Shown here: positions 17,988-26,517 of the stretch, piece by piece
How the letters are laid out: every line of letters begins with the position of its first letter
Position numbering within the stretch: position 1 is the first letter of the stretch
NCBI RefSeq assembly: GCF_015476545.1
Contig: NZ_JADMKV010000047.1
Coordinates: 1 to 37,528 of the forward strand
From: Methylobacter sp. BlB1
GTDB lineage: Bacteria; Pseudomonadota; Gammaproteobacteria; Methylococcales; Methylomonadaceae
Direction: 5' to 3'
Length of the DNA: 37,528 bases
Made by a program: the position numbers and the translations under genes
The notes under the pieces: model-generated
Seen by the model: the letters and a program-made list of their open reading frames with translations, nothing else
Database searches by the model: none
What the model was told of the DNA's origin: nothing

Positions 17988-20087
17988 CTATTCTGCACTT
18001 AAGCACATCAAATTCACTTGGCGGAGGTCATCCAAAAATTCCGACGGCACATCGCCGCTGGTCACTAACAAATGATCCCTCGCCCGAGTACAAGCTACAT
18101 AAAGCAAATGCCGCTCGGTGTTATACACTTCTTCGAGGTCAGCATCATCAGTGACTGTTTCAATGCGTTCTTGCGAAGGAATTACTTCATCGTCGCAGGC
18201 CATCACTACAACCGCCCGAAACTCCAGTCCTTTGGCGAGATGCATGGTGCAAACCGAAACATAACCGCTGACCGTTTCGACATGCTCATCAAGGATTTTA
18301 AAGGGGAGTTGGGAGTGTTCAACTGCGGCGATTGCTCTATCCAGTTCGTTTTCAGAGCGGACAAATACCCCGATTTCATGAGGTTTGATGCCTTCAGACG
18401 CCAGCTTTGCAAGCCATTGTCCAACGGATTCTATTTCACCTTCTGGTGTTTCCAACAATTGAATGGCCGGCTGAGGACCATTAAAAACGGAAACGGTACT
18501 ACGACGGTCTTCGGTATTGCCATCAACATCGGATAATTCCGGTCCGAGCAAATGGTCGGCTTGCATTCTGATCTGGTGCGAAGTGCGATAGTTGATGTGC
18601 AAGGTTCGAGAGCGCCCGCGAATATCCACGCCAAGCGCTTTCCATGAAAAAGCCTGCTGAAAAATCCGCTGCCCCAGATCGCCCGCGAAAAACAACGCAT
18701 TGGCTCGATCACCACCCAGTGCAGACAAAAAACGTAACTGGGCGACACTCACATCTTGCGCCTCATCGATAACTGCAAAATCAAAAGGAAAGCGTTTCTG
18801 CTTGGAAAAATGCTGCGCCAATTGTGTGAAAACAGCGGCATGAGTCAGCAAGTGGCGTGCATTTAAAGCAGTTATTACCTGCTCGAAGACCGCCCAAAGC
18901 TGTTGCCTTTGGGCTTCGGGCAACCGCGTCTTTCTGCCCAGCCGTTTGACGTCGCGATAAGCCTCCCAACTGTCCAGTTGCCAAGCATCAACGACTTGTT
19001 GCCATTCGGAAAACAAAAAGGTCTGGCTGAACTTATTCCCTTCAACTTGCTTGGATGCCGTGCTCAATAACTCGCGTATCAGGTCGGCAGTCGCTAGTTG
19101 GCATTTGCCAAAATTGGACTCATAAAGACGTTGCCCGATGCTGTCTAACGCATGCACTTCCAGTCGCTCGGCCAATCGCGGCTCTTGACTAATCAGTCGC
19201 TTCACTTTATTGCGTAAGGCATTGGCCAATGTCGGCGAGAAAGAGGTTAACAAAACCCGTGCCTCAGGATAACGGCGGGTTAAATAGACAGCGCGATGCA
19301 ATGCGACGATGGTTTTTCCGGTACCGGCCGAGCCGGAAACACGCGCAGGGCCTTTGAATTCGCGCTCCACCCACTGACGTTGCGCCGGATGCAAAAACAC
19401 TGTCCATTTATCCCAAGGGAAATCCAATGCCTGTGCCAGTTCTTCGGCATTTGCCATGATTCGGAATCGTCGCAAGGCGTCCGGATGTTGGAAGGGATCG
19501 GTAACAGGCTCGGCATATTCCGCAACCGAAGGTGTTTTTCCAACCGCCAAATCCAGCACGGCTTCTGCTGCCTCCGCAGGCAAATGATCAGCCAGCTCCA
19601 GAATTGAGTCTTCGTCAGCAGATCGGATGTCTCCCAACCATTCCTGGGGTACGCCATAACCCAACAATTGATCATCGGAATATTTGGTAAAGAGCAGCGG
19701 TTTGGCTGGCTTGGCAATCAGGGATTCGATGTATTTCGGAACGACGACTTCCTCGACCCGCTCTCGAATCTCAACGATCTGCGCGGCCCCCGTCTTAGGG
19801 TGGGTTTCCAGCTTGCGACGCTCCGCCCAGGCATAAGCCTTATCGTGATGATCGACGTAACACAGCAGCAAGCTGTTTTGGGTTTTATGGACGATGATGC
19901 GGATGTCGGTATTGACTCGAACCGACCAGAAGCTCTTGTCTTTCGCTCGATCCAGTTTATGAAAACTGAAGCCAGGATTTTCCGGATTCAATTGCAAATC
20001 GAAAGCAGTAGTTTTAATGGCTTTTTGTTCTTCTCCGGTGAGTTTGCTAAGGCTATCGGTGAAGGTGTCGGCGATGCGAAAATTCAT
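17988..20087 (-). CDS. UvrD-like helicase with N-terminal RelE/ParE-like domain (GajB-like partner)
   Basis: This 699-residue superfamily 1 helicase begins with a domain of about 95 residues that resembles RelE/ParE toxins (FWSVRVNTDIRIIVHKT, then YVDHHDKAYAWAERRK). A linker leads to the helicase core: motif I GSAGTGKT (252-259), motif II FAVIDEAQDVS, motif IV-like INYRTSHQIR, and motif VI LLYVACTRARDHL near the C-terminus. The RelE-like part may be a non-toxic nucleic-acid-binding or ribosome-type fold; its catalytic state cannot be judged. The gene starts 3 nt after the OLD-like gene, with a GGCGGAT ribosome-binding region inside that gene's last codons, so the two are translationally linked. 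An OLD nuclease with a UvrD-type helicase is the Gabija arrangement, but GajB proteins are normally shorter and lack this fusion. Confidence 0.88.
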   Translation of the reverse strand: MNFRIADTFTDSLSKLTGEEQKAIKTTAFDLQLNPENPGFSFHKLDRAKDKSFWSVRVNTDIRIIVHKTQNSLLLCYVDHHDKAYAWAERRKLETHPKTGAAQIVEIRERVEEVVVPKYIESLIAKPAKPLLFTKYSDDQLLGYGVPQEWLGDIRSADEDSILELADHLPAEAAEAVLDLAVGKTPSVAEYAEPVTDPFQHPDALRRFRIMANAEELAQALDFPWDKWTVFLHPAQRQWVEREFKGPARVSGSAGTGKTIVALHRAVYLTRRYPEARVLLTSFSPTLANALRNKVKRLISQEPRLAERLEVHALDSIGQRLYESNFGKCQLATADLIRELLSTASKQVEGNKFSQTFLFSEWQQVVDAWQLDSWEAYRDVKRLGRKTRLPEAQRQQLWAVFEQVITALNARHLLTHAAVFTQLAQHFSKQKRFPFDFAVIDEAQDVSVAQLRFLSALGGDRANALFFAGDLGQRIFQQAFSWKALGVDIRGRSRTLHINYRTSHQIRMQADHLLGPELSDVDGNTEDRRSTVSVFNGPQPAIQLLETPEGEIESVGQWLAKLASEGIKPHEIGVFVRSENELDRAIAAVEHSQLPFKILDEHVETVSGYVSVCTMHLAKGLEFRAVVVMACDDEVIPSQERIETVTDDADLEEVYNTERHLLYVACTRARDHLLVTSGDVPSEFLDDLRQVNLMCLSAE

Positions 20088-20090
20088 TAT

Positions 20091-21752
20091 TTAATCCGCC
20101 AAAACGCTAATAAGCATTTCCTTCAAGTCAAGTGCAATATTATTTAAGCTTTCAGCATCCAATATAAGAGATTCCCTAAATACATTCTGAGGAATTTTGT
20201 TTTTTAACTGTTTGAAAATAAATTTACCTTTTGCCCCTCTAAATAACCTACTTTGGAAATAGTCCCAGATTTCATCATTACTTGGACTTCCGCCGGTATG
20301 TTTATATATTTCATCATTGTGAGCAGCCCTTTGTTTATTAAATTGCTCACGGATTGGAGTGGAATGTTGAGATAAAATATCCTCAATATATGTATCGGCT
20401 TCTTGTTCCGAACATCCTGCATAATTTATTAAAAAGTCAGGTTCGCAAAAATATGCTTCAACATCTGATATTTTTGGAAACCATAGGTATGCTCCTACTG
20501 CAGAATATTTCGCCTTCAAAACTTCAATTTCATCGTCAGTCAGAGAATCTCTATCACGATGAATAACAATTTTGTAAGCTCCTCCTAGAGCCTCGGCAAG
20601 CACTTTGGCCTGCGATGGGGTTGGTATATGGGAGTAACCAGTTCCTGGATAAAACGCTACATTCCTTTCAATCTCATGCCATTGCGACACAATTTTTTGC
20701 AAAAATGAGGTATTGGAATCTTCGGAGACTAAAATTATTTTTTTTCCAAAAGCTCCCCATCCCAAAGCCAATTCAACTTGTTGTCTATTATGAGAGCCCA
20801 CTTCTCCATCATTTAGCCAGTATACATTTGCTGATGCCGGAGCACCTCGCACAATAAATGGAGAGTGTGTGCTCAGTAGAATGCGAAGATTTCTGTCATT
20901 TGCAATTCTCGCTAAGACTTTAACAAGCTTACTTTGTGCTGTTGGATGTAAGTGTATATCTGGCTCATCAACTAATAAAATTCCTGGCTCGAAAAGCAAT
21001 ATATAAGTAAATATTTGTATCAGTTGAAGAAATCCAGTTCCAATTAGCTCTAATGGCCTAGTAGTACCATTTGTTTCTACGTGGCATGAAATAAACAGAT
21101 CACGCTCGTCATCATGGTGAACATTGATTTTAATTGGCCCAATAATTTCTTTAATCCACTTTTCTATATGCTCAATGTTTTGTTGATTTCTAAGTTTAAG
21201 AAGAAGTAATGCATTCCGTAAAATAACATTAGAGTCACCATAGGAGCATGATTTAAGAATGACTTTTCTAGCTCTTTTTTCTTCTTTGTTCGGGATTCCT
21301 GAAATTCCAGGTATATAAGCAGAAAAAAACCTTTTCTTTTGCCTTAAAGTATTTGATAGTGGAATTGGAACTGTACCGGTAATCGATATGCCTGCATTTC
21401 TTGCCGATCTTAGTGTGCATGAAGAAATTGACGTTCCTCCATTCGGCATATCAAACGATAATTTGACTTTTGATGACGATGATCCTGCAACATTTCCCCA
21501 CTGGCTTTTGTGGCCGAGTGATTTGTAATCATCCGTAGGTAGATAATCTAAGTCATCGATACTAATTGTAGATGTTTTATGTAGTTCAACACGATCAACT
21601 TGTCGAGTTACGCAACAGGCTAGATGGATTGCTTGAAGTACTGACGATTTACCAGAACCGTTACATCCAACGAGGATATTAATGTTAGATAAATCGATCG
21701 AAACTTTTTTGATTTTCTTAAAGCTTTCAATTTCTAAGTTTTTTAATAACAT
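20091..21752 (-). CDS. OLD-like ABC ATPase/TOPRIM nuclease (GajA-like)
   Basis: This is a 553-residue protein of the OLD (overcoming lysogenization defect) nuclease type. The N-terminal ABC-type ATPase shows Walker A GCNGSGKS (about 29-36), a GTGFLQ signature-like loop (about 238), Walker B GILLVDEPDIHLHP (about 257-270), and the H-loop STHSPF. The C-terminal TOPRIM region shows a Glu in LVSEDSNT (about 344), an Asp-x-Asp in IHRDRDS (about 400-402) and a further acidic site in ISDVEAYF. This is the expected metal-binding set for DNA cleavage. ATG 21752 is chosen over an upstream in-frame TTG because it overlaps the mod stop codon as TGATG. The gene is visibly more AT-rich than mod and the helicase on either side, suggesting separate acquisition. 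Confidence 0.87.
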   Translation of the reverse strand: MLLKNLEIESFKKIKKVSIDLSNINILVGCNGSGKSSVLQAIHLACCVTRQVDRVELHKTSTISIDDLDYLPTDDYKSLGHKSQWGNVAGSSSSKVKLSFDMPNGGTSISSCTLRSARNAGISITGTVPIPLSNTLRQKKRFFSAYIPGISGIPNKEEKRARKVILKSCSYGDSNVILRNALLLLKLRNQQNIEHIEKWIKEIIGPIKINVHHDDERDLFISCHVETNGTTRPLELIGTGFLQLIQIFTYILLFEPGILLVDEPDIHLHPTAQSKLVKVLARIANDRNLRILLSTHSPFIVRGAPASANVYWLNDGEVGSHNRQQVELALGWGAFGKKIILVSEDSNTSFLQKIVSQWHEIERNVAFYPGTGYSHIPTPSQAKVLAEALGGAYKIVIHRDRDSLTDDEIEVLKAKYSAVGAYLWFPKISDVEAYFCEPDFLINYAGCSEQEADTYIEDILSQHSTPIREQFNKQRAAHNDEIYKHTGGSPSNDEIWDYFQSRLFRGAKGKFIFKQLKNKIPQNVFRESLILDAESLNNIALDLKEMLISVLAD

Positions 21753-24646
21753 CAATTCACCCTAAACACCTTCATCACCTCGTCCCCGAGATGATTAATG
21801 ACCTTCACTGCAATTCGCCCAGATTTGGGTTTATCGAAAGGCCTTGATGTATCGCTGTTCAAGGTTGCCCAGGCTTCTTCGTTGATTTCGGCTTTGAGCG
21901 TTGTCTTCAATGATTTGTAAGGATCGTTAGCTCCGAGGAAATAGGCGTGGCGGACAAAGAAACTTTCTTCGTTGTAGTCGGTGTCGATGAACCAGCAGGC
22001 GATGCCTTCGGCGCCGTCACTGCGGACTTCGCCGGTGTTGGGGTGAAAGACGTCGACGCCGTTGACTTTGACTTGAATCTTGCCGTCTGCGGCATCGAGG
22101 ATGTCAATGTCCGGTTCGCCGAAGATCACGAACAAGTTGCCTTTGCCGGTGTTTTTCAGGTCGTCGGCCATGTGCAGGTCGGCGTTCATGCGAGCTTTCA
22201 GTACCGGGATGCGGCCGAGTTTGTCGAATTCCGAGGAGTGGGCGTCGTAGTTGAAGGCGCAGGCGATCAGCACATCAAAACCGGCATCGCCGGCTTCGCG
22301 AGCGGCGGCGACCAGATCGGGGCGGGAAACAGTACCGAATTCGGGGCCGATGAAGATTGCGGCGCGCTTTTCGATAAACGATTCTCCATAGCCTGTTCCA
22401 TCGGCTTCGCCGGCTCCGCCCGCGTGCCCTCGTCCATATCCCGTGCCGTCAGCACGGCCGGCTCCGTCACCATCACTTAAATAACGTCCCTCGGCGCAAA
22501 TCAATTCGCCGGGCCAGGGCGACAACGCGGTGAACACAATTTTGTCCTGTTTATGCGCCTGCTGGACGCCGGCGGTTTTCAGGTTTTCCAGAATCATTTG
22601 CACGAAGTCGCGTTCTTCGCGGTACTCGGCATTTGTTTCGGCAACGCCATCGACCAGTTCGTCGTTTTCATCGACGGTCAGCACCCGGTGCGGCGACAGG
22701 CTTTCGACGGTGAAGGGTCCTGCGACGCGGACTTTTTTCTTGTCTTCGTAGGGTTTATCGTACAGGTATTCGAAATCAGCTTTGGCGGCAATCGAGGCAT
22801 CGATTTCCTGTTGGCGGCCAATTCGTTGTTGCCACCATTCGGCATGTAGTTTGATTACGGCCTCCGGCCATTTTGGATCGGCATCGCGCGGAATTTCCCA
22901 TTCCTGCCATTGTTGGTCCAAAGCTTGATTCAGTTGTTCGCGTAGCGGTTCCAACTTTTCTTGAAACTTATCCCAGATGACATCGATCTCGACATTATTG
23001 GCGATGGCTTTTAACGTGATGTGCGGCACGCGCTCGTAAACAAAGCCCTGGCGAATGTCGTTGCGAGTGGGTTGGCTGGAAGGCGAGGAACGGGTCAGTT
23101 CGGCTTCCCTGCGTTGGCCTTCATAGCTGTCGGCGAGCAGGTAGTAAGGATAGCGTGCGCCCATGATTCGGGCACGGGCCAAAGCCAGTGCGACGCGGGA
23201 AGTGTCGATGGTGATCCAGCGGCGGCCCCATTGTTCGGCGACATAAGCAGTGGTGCCTGAGCCACAGGTCGGATCGAGCACGAGGTCGCCGGGGTCAGTG
23301 GTCATTAGAAGGCAACGCTCAATTAATTTTGGGCTTGTCTGAACTACATAAACTTTTTCGGAAGCAAATCCACTTACGCCAGTATCAGTCCATTGATTAT
23401 TTATGGTTGCAACAGAATCATCCATTAAAAAACCAACATATCGCACACTTTTGCCAATTGCCATTAGACGATTAGCTTTTTTCAATCGTTCTCTTCCACC
23501 GGGACTATGTGTCCAATATCGGCCATTAGGAGGAAGAAAAGATTTGCCCTCAAATTCAAAAGGGATGCGGCCAAGACTATATGGTTTATTACTTGAAATG
23601 TCTGAGCTTCGAAATGGGGCTCCTATTTTAGAAGCCTCGCCGGAATTGATTTCAAGATCAGTGAGTCTTCGTCTTGTTCCATCTGATAACTGTACATGGT
23701 AATACTGGCCAATTTCGTCAAATCCCACTCCTTTAGATCGAAAAAGACGTCGAAACTTCGCCGTACTAGAATCCTTTGCATACCAGAGCAGAACGTCAAA
23801 CAATGAGGGCAATAGCGAATCCGTTTGTCCGGCAGTTTTAGTTGATGCTATTTGCGCAACAAAATTTGCATCCCCAAACACCTCATCCATCACCGCCCGA
23901 ACGCGATGCACATTTTCATCGCCAATCTGCACAAAAATCGAGCCGGAATCGGTCAATAAATTCCGCGCCACGGTCAGGCGGTCGCGTAAATAGGTTAGAT
24001 AGGAATGAATGCCGTCGCGCCAAGTATCGCGAAAGGCTTTCACCTGTTCCGGTTCGCGAGTGATATGGTCGGTGTTGCCGTCTTTAACATCGCGGCTGGT
24101 GGTGGACCATTGAAAGTTGGAATTGAATTTGATGCCGTACGGTGGATCGAAATAAATGCATTGCACTTTGCCACGCAAGCCTTCGCGCTCTGCCAAGCTG
24201 GCCATCACTTGCAAGCTGTCGCCCAGGATCATGCGGTTGGTCCAGTGGGCATCGTGACGATAAAACTCAGTTTTGGCGTTGTCGTTGGGCAGGCCGTTGA
24301 AGTCGGAGAACAGGTCGATTTGATCGGGCTCCGCCGGTTGCTGACTTTCGGTGCGAAGCAGCAGATCGTCGATCAATACCTTGGGATGGACTTTTTCCTG
24401 GATATACAGCGGCGGCGCATGGACGACCAAGTCCGACCAATCCTGTTCGTCCTTGCCCCGCCAAACCAGTTGCGGATCGAGGTCGCGGTTACGCCGTTCG
24501 TAAGCCAAGCGAATCGGGCTTTGCTCGTCCTTGGCCATCACCGATTGGTATTCGGCGGTGGGAATGTTCTTACGCGTGGCTTCGTCGTGCGTCAGAGTTT
24601 CGACGCTAAGTTTAGAATCGTTCTTGTTTGGGATTTTAACTGCCAT
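21752..24646 (-). CDS. mod: Type III-like Mod DNA adenine methyltransferase (beta class)
   Basis: This 964-residue methyltransferase is expected to methylate adenine in the island's recognition site and protect self DNA from Res. Motif IV DPPY is at 167-170 (VQCIYFDPPYGIKF), and the AdoMet-binding motif I DPTCGSGTT is at 458-466, so the order is that of beta-class enzymes (N6-adenine). The target-recognition region should lie between them, at about 260-440, and is coded by DNA more AT-rich than the rest of the gene. The C-terminal 500 residues include a conserved tail (SGRIAVKVINHLGDEV) and an unusual Gly/Ala/Asp-rich insertion at about 722-754. The start codon overlaps the DUF262 stop codon as TAATG. 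The gene is longer than classical Mod proteins of about 650 residues. Confidence 0.93.
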   Translation of the reverse strand: MAVKIPNKNDSKLSVETLTHDEATRKNIPTAEYQSVMAKDEQSPIRLAYERRNRDLDPQLVWRGKDEQDWSDLVVHAPPLYIQEKVHPKVLIDDLLLRTESQQPAEPDQIDLFSDFNGLPNDNAKTEFYRHDAHWTNRMILGDSLQVMASLAEREGLRGKVQCIYFDPPYGIKFNSNFQWSTTSRDVKDGNTDHITREPEQVKAFRDTWRDGIHSYLTYLRDRLTVARNLLTDSGSIFVQIGDENVHRVRAVMDEVFGDANFVAQIASTKTAGQTDSLLPSLFDVLLWYAKDSSTAKFRRLFRSKGVGFDEIGQYYHVQLSDGTRRRLTDLEINSGEASKIGAPFRSSDISSNKPYSLGRIPFEFEGKSFLPPNGRYWTHSPGGRERLKKANRLMAIGKSVRYVGFLMDDSVATINNQWTDTGVSGFASEKVYVVQTSPKLIERCLLMTTDPGDLVLDPTCGSGTTAYVAEQWGRRWITIDTSRVALALARARIMGARYPYYLLADSYEGQRREAELTRSSPSSQPTRNDIRQGFVYERVPHITLKAIANNVEIDVIWDKFQEKLEPLREQLNQALDQQWQEWEIPRDADPKWPEAVIKLHAEWWQQRIGRQQEIDASIAAKADFEYLYDKPYEDKKKVRVAGPFTVESLSPHRVLTVDENDELVDGVAETNAEYREERDFVQMILENLKTAGVQQAHKQDKIVFTALSPWPGELICAEGRYLSDGDGAGRADGTGYGRGHAGGAGEADGTGYGESFIEKRAAIFIGPEFGTVSRPDLVAAAREAGDAGFDVLIACAFNYDAHSSEFDKLGRIPVLKARMNADLHMADDLKNTGKGNLFVIFGEPDIDILDAADGKIQVKVNGVDVFHPNTGEVRSDGAEGIACWFIDTDYNEESFFVRHAYFLGANDPYKSLKTTLKAEINEEAWATLNSDTSRPFDKPKSGRIAVKVINHLGDEVMKVFRVN
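22386..22468. repeat. in-frame 48-bp-period repeat inside mod
   Basis: Two 35-bp copies (22386-22420 and 22434-22468) match at 26 of 35 positions and begin 48 bp apart, giving a 16-residue period. In the protein this appears as ADGTGYG repeated on each side of RGHAGGAGE. The inner sequence CCGTGC-CGTCA-GCACGG forms a hairpin. It looks like a small GC-rich repeat element that expanded or inserted without breaking the frame. Confidence 0.7.
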
Positions 24647-26517
24647 TACAGGACTGCCTCGAGTTGCTCATTGCTGGCTTCATCGCTCGCGTCGTCATCT
24701 ATCTCGGTTTCATTGGTACCGTGCTCCTGCACCACCGCCTTATCCATGGCTTTGGCGACCAATGTGGCCAATGCATGCATACGGGCTTCGAAAAAAGCTG
24801 TGAAATTATCGGTACGTAAATGCTCAGGCTCGATTAAATGCGTCCGTAATAGGTTATCTAATGTTTCGGAACTGAGGCCGTGTCTATCTTCGATTCGTTT
24901 GAGGTAAACGGAAGGCGCATCACCACTGATCAGGATATTGGAGTATTTCGAAAGAGGGGTTTTGTTGATGATGGAATTGAAATCATCGGGAGGAATGCCG
25001 TTTTTCTTGCACCAGGCTTGGGGAAAGATATGGTGAATGTCGATGCGATCATTGAAAAATGTCATCAAATCCGCACCTCGGCCGGTGATGAAGTCCTCAC
25101 AGCCCTGCTTCATCATTAACGCATGCAAGCCTTTATAGGCAGCGGATAAGCGGGAGCGTAGCGATTTCAAGCGATCTCTTTGAAATAGGGCTTCATCCAA
25201 TGAGCGAGGTCTGGGGCCATTGTTGGCTATCCATTCGACTAATTCAGGCACATCGCGGGCAAGACGAGATTCCGTGCTTGATCCATAGAGTTCACCGAAT
25301 GTGATCGACCAAAACCATTGGGCTAATTTCTGTTTGGCCGATGCCGTTTGTGCATTATGTCCTAATATGGCAAATGTGGATGCCAACCCCACGATCAACG
25401 GAGGATAAGGAATGTCTCTATGCCAAATGATCTTGAGTTCGTTAAGAAAACTGCCTGCTTCGATAAAGCCTGCTTCTAAAGCATCGGCATACTTTTGATA
25501 GGCGGGAAGTGGGAGACCTAATAATGCATCCCGATTACAGCTTATTTGTGGGATGTCTTTGCCGGTCATGCCATCGGCAATCTTTGCCAAACGGTTGTCA
25601 CGCGTATGCAGCAGCGTGCAGCCTTGCAGAAAATCAGTACTGGCAATTTGACTGAGCACGTCGCGCCGGTTTTCCAGGCCTGCCATTCGAGCTTTGCGGC
25701 CGGGTTGAAGCGGTTTTGGAATGCCATTCCAATCCTCACGTAAGTCAAAATTACCTGCCGCATAAATAGCTGTAACCAGTTCAAAGGCATCCAGCTTTTT
25801 CCCGCCAACGTTAACCTTTTCGAAGACCAAGCAAATCGCTTCACGCGTATTGGTTTTATCCAGCCGAATAATCGGCATTTTGTAGCGATCGATAGTGTCC
25901 AGCACATCCCTATCTAAACACTTTTCCAACTCGTAGATGTCGCGTCCTTTGTTACGCCAGTAATCTCGCCAACTATAAATCCAATCTTTTCTTTCGAACA
26001 CCTGATTAAGCGGAAACATATCCTTTTCGAACTCCGCATTTTGTGTCGATAAGTCCAAGTCAATGGTTTTACCAAAGTCTTTACGCACAACTTTGTCTGC
26101 CGGCACACCGATGATCGCGTCTTCTAAATCGGCTGTACCGCTAACGGCTTTTTTTATGTCTAGATAGTAAAAACGTTCGACAAAGGTATTTCTGGGGGTG
26201 CGTGTCCGGACGGGGGCTTTGGCGTAGGTGGATTGATAAAGAGACGTCATGCGTTGCTGACCATCCAGCAACAAATCTTCTGGAGCCACTGGTTTGGCTT
26301 CTGCGCCAGTAATAAATCGCGCTTTGAATTCAATGTGGCCACCAGTTTCAAGCGTCAATAGCGCGCCGACAGGGAATCCTTTGGCGATAGAAGCCAATAG
26401 GCTTTTGACATCTTCATCACCCCAAACGTAATCTCTTTGGAAGTCAGGTAATTGGAGTTTGCCTTGGTCTATTTTTTTTAGGATGTCCCTGATATCTTCC
26501 TTGGTGGTATCAAACAT
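24646..26517 (-). CDS. GmrSD-like DUF262/HNH protein of the restriction operon
   Basis: This 623-residue protein starts with a DUF262 (GmrS-type) domain: LQLPDFQRDYVW (21-32) and the nucleotide-binding DGQQR (85-89). Near residue 492 it carries an HNH/DUF1524-like centre, IDIHHIFPQAW, followed by an Asn-rich segment (FNSIINKTPLSKYSN). This is a single-chain version of GmrSD, a nucleotide-dependent type IV enzyme that cuts modified DNA. BrxU is a related case. The ATG lies inside the end of res (8-nt overlap, ATGTTTGA) and the stop overlaps the mod start, so it is made together with Res and Mod. DUF262 genes recur between Mod and Res in this operon type. It may cut modified phage DNA that Res/Mod cannot, or act as a subunit of the complex. 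Which of these holds is not shown. Confidence 0.88.
   Translation of the reverse strand: MFDTTKEDIRDILKKIDQGKLQLPDFQRDYVWGDEDVKSLLASIAKGFPVGALLTLETGGHIEFKARFITGAEAKPVAPEDLLLDGQQRMTSLYQSTYAKAPVRTRTPRNTFVERFYYLDIKKAVSGTADLEDAIIGVPADKVVRKDFGKTIDLDLSTQNAEFEKDMFPLNQVFERKDWIYSWRDYWRNKGRDIYELEKCLDRDVLDTIDRYKMPIIRLDKTNTREAICLVFEKVNVGGKKLDAFELVTAIYAAGNFDLREDWNGIPKPLQPGRKARMAGLENRRDVLSQIASTDFLQGCTLLHTRDNRLAKIADGMTGKDIPQISCNRDALLGLPLPAYQKYADALEAGFIEAGSFLNELKIIWHRDIPYPPLIVGLASTFAILGHNAQTASAKQKLAQWFWSITFGELYGSSTESRLARDVPELVEWIANNGPRPRSLDEALFQRDRLKSLRSRLSAAYKGLHALMMKQGCEDFITGRGADLMTFFNDRIDIHHIFPQAWCKKNGIPPDDFNSIINKTPLSKYSNILISGDAPSVYLKRIEDRHGLSSETLDNLLRTHLIEPEHLRTDNFTAFFEARMHALATLVAKAMDKAVVQEHGTNETEIDDDASDEASNEQLEAVL

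Noticed and set aside
8211-20087. DISARM as an alternative identity for the DUF1998 helicase locus
   Set aside because: DISARM needs DrmB and DrmC with a DrmMI or DrmMII methyltransferase; none is present, while the DruH-like partner is adjacent.
24005-24907. 300-codon open frame on the plus strand opposite mod and the DUF262 gene
   Set aside because: It lies antisense to two well-supported genes with clear motifs, has no recognisable domain, and arises from the GC-biased codons of the opposite strand. Other long antisense frames (for example 21947-22480, 30454-30672, 31126-31455) were rejected for the same reason.
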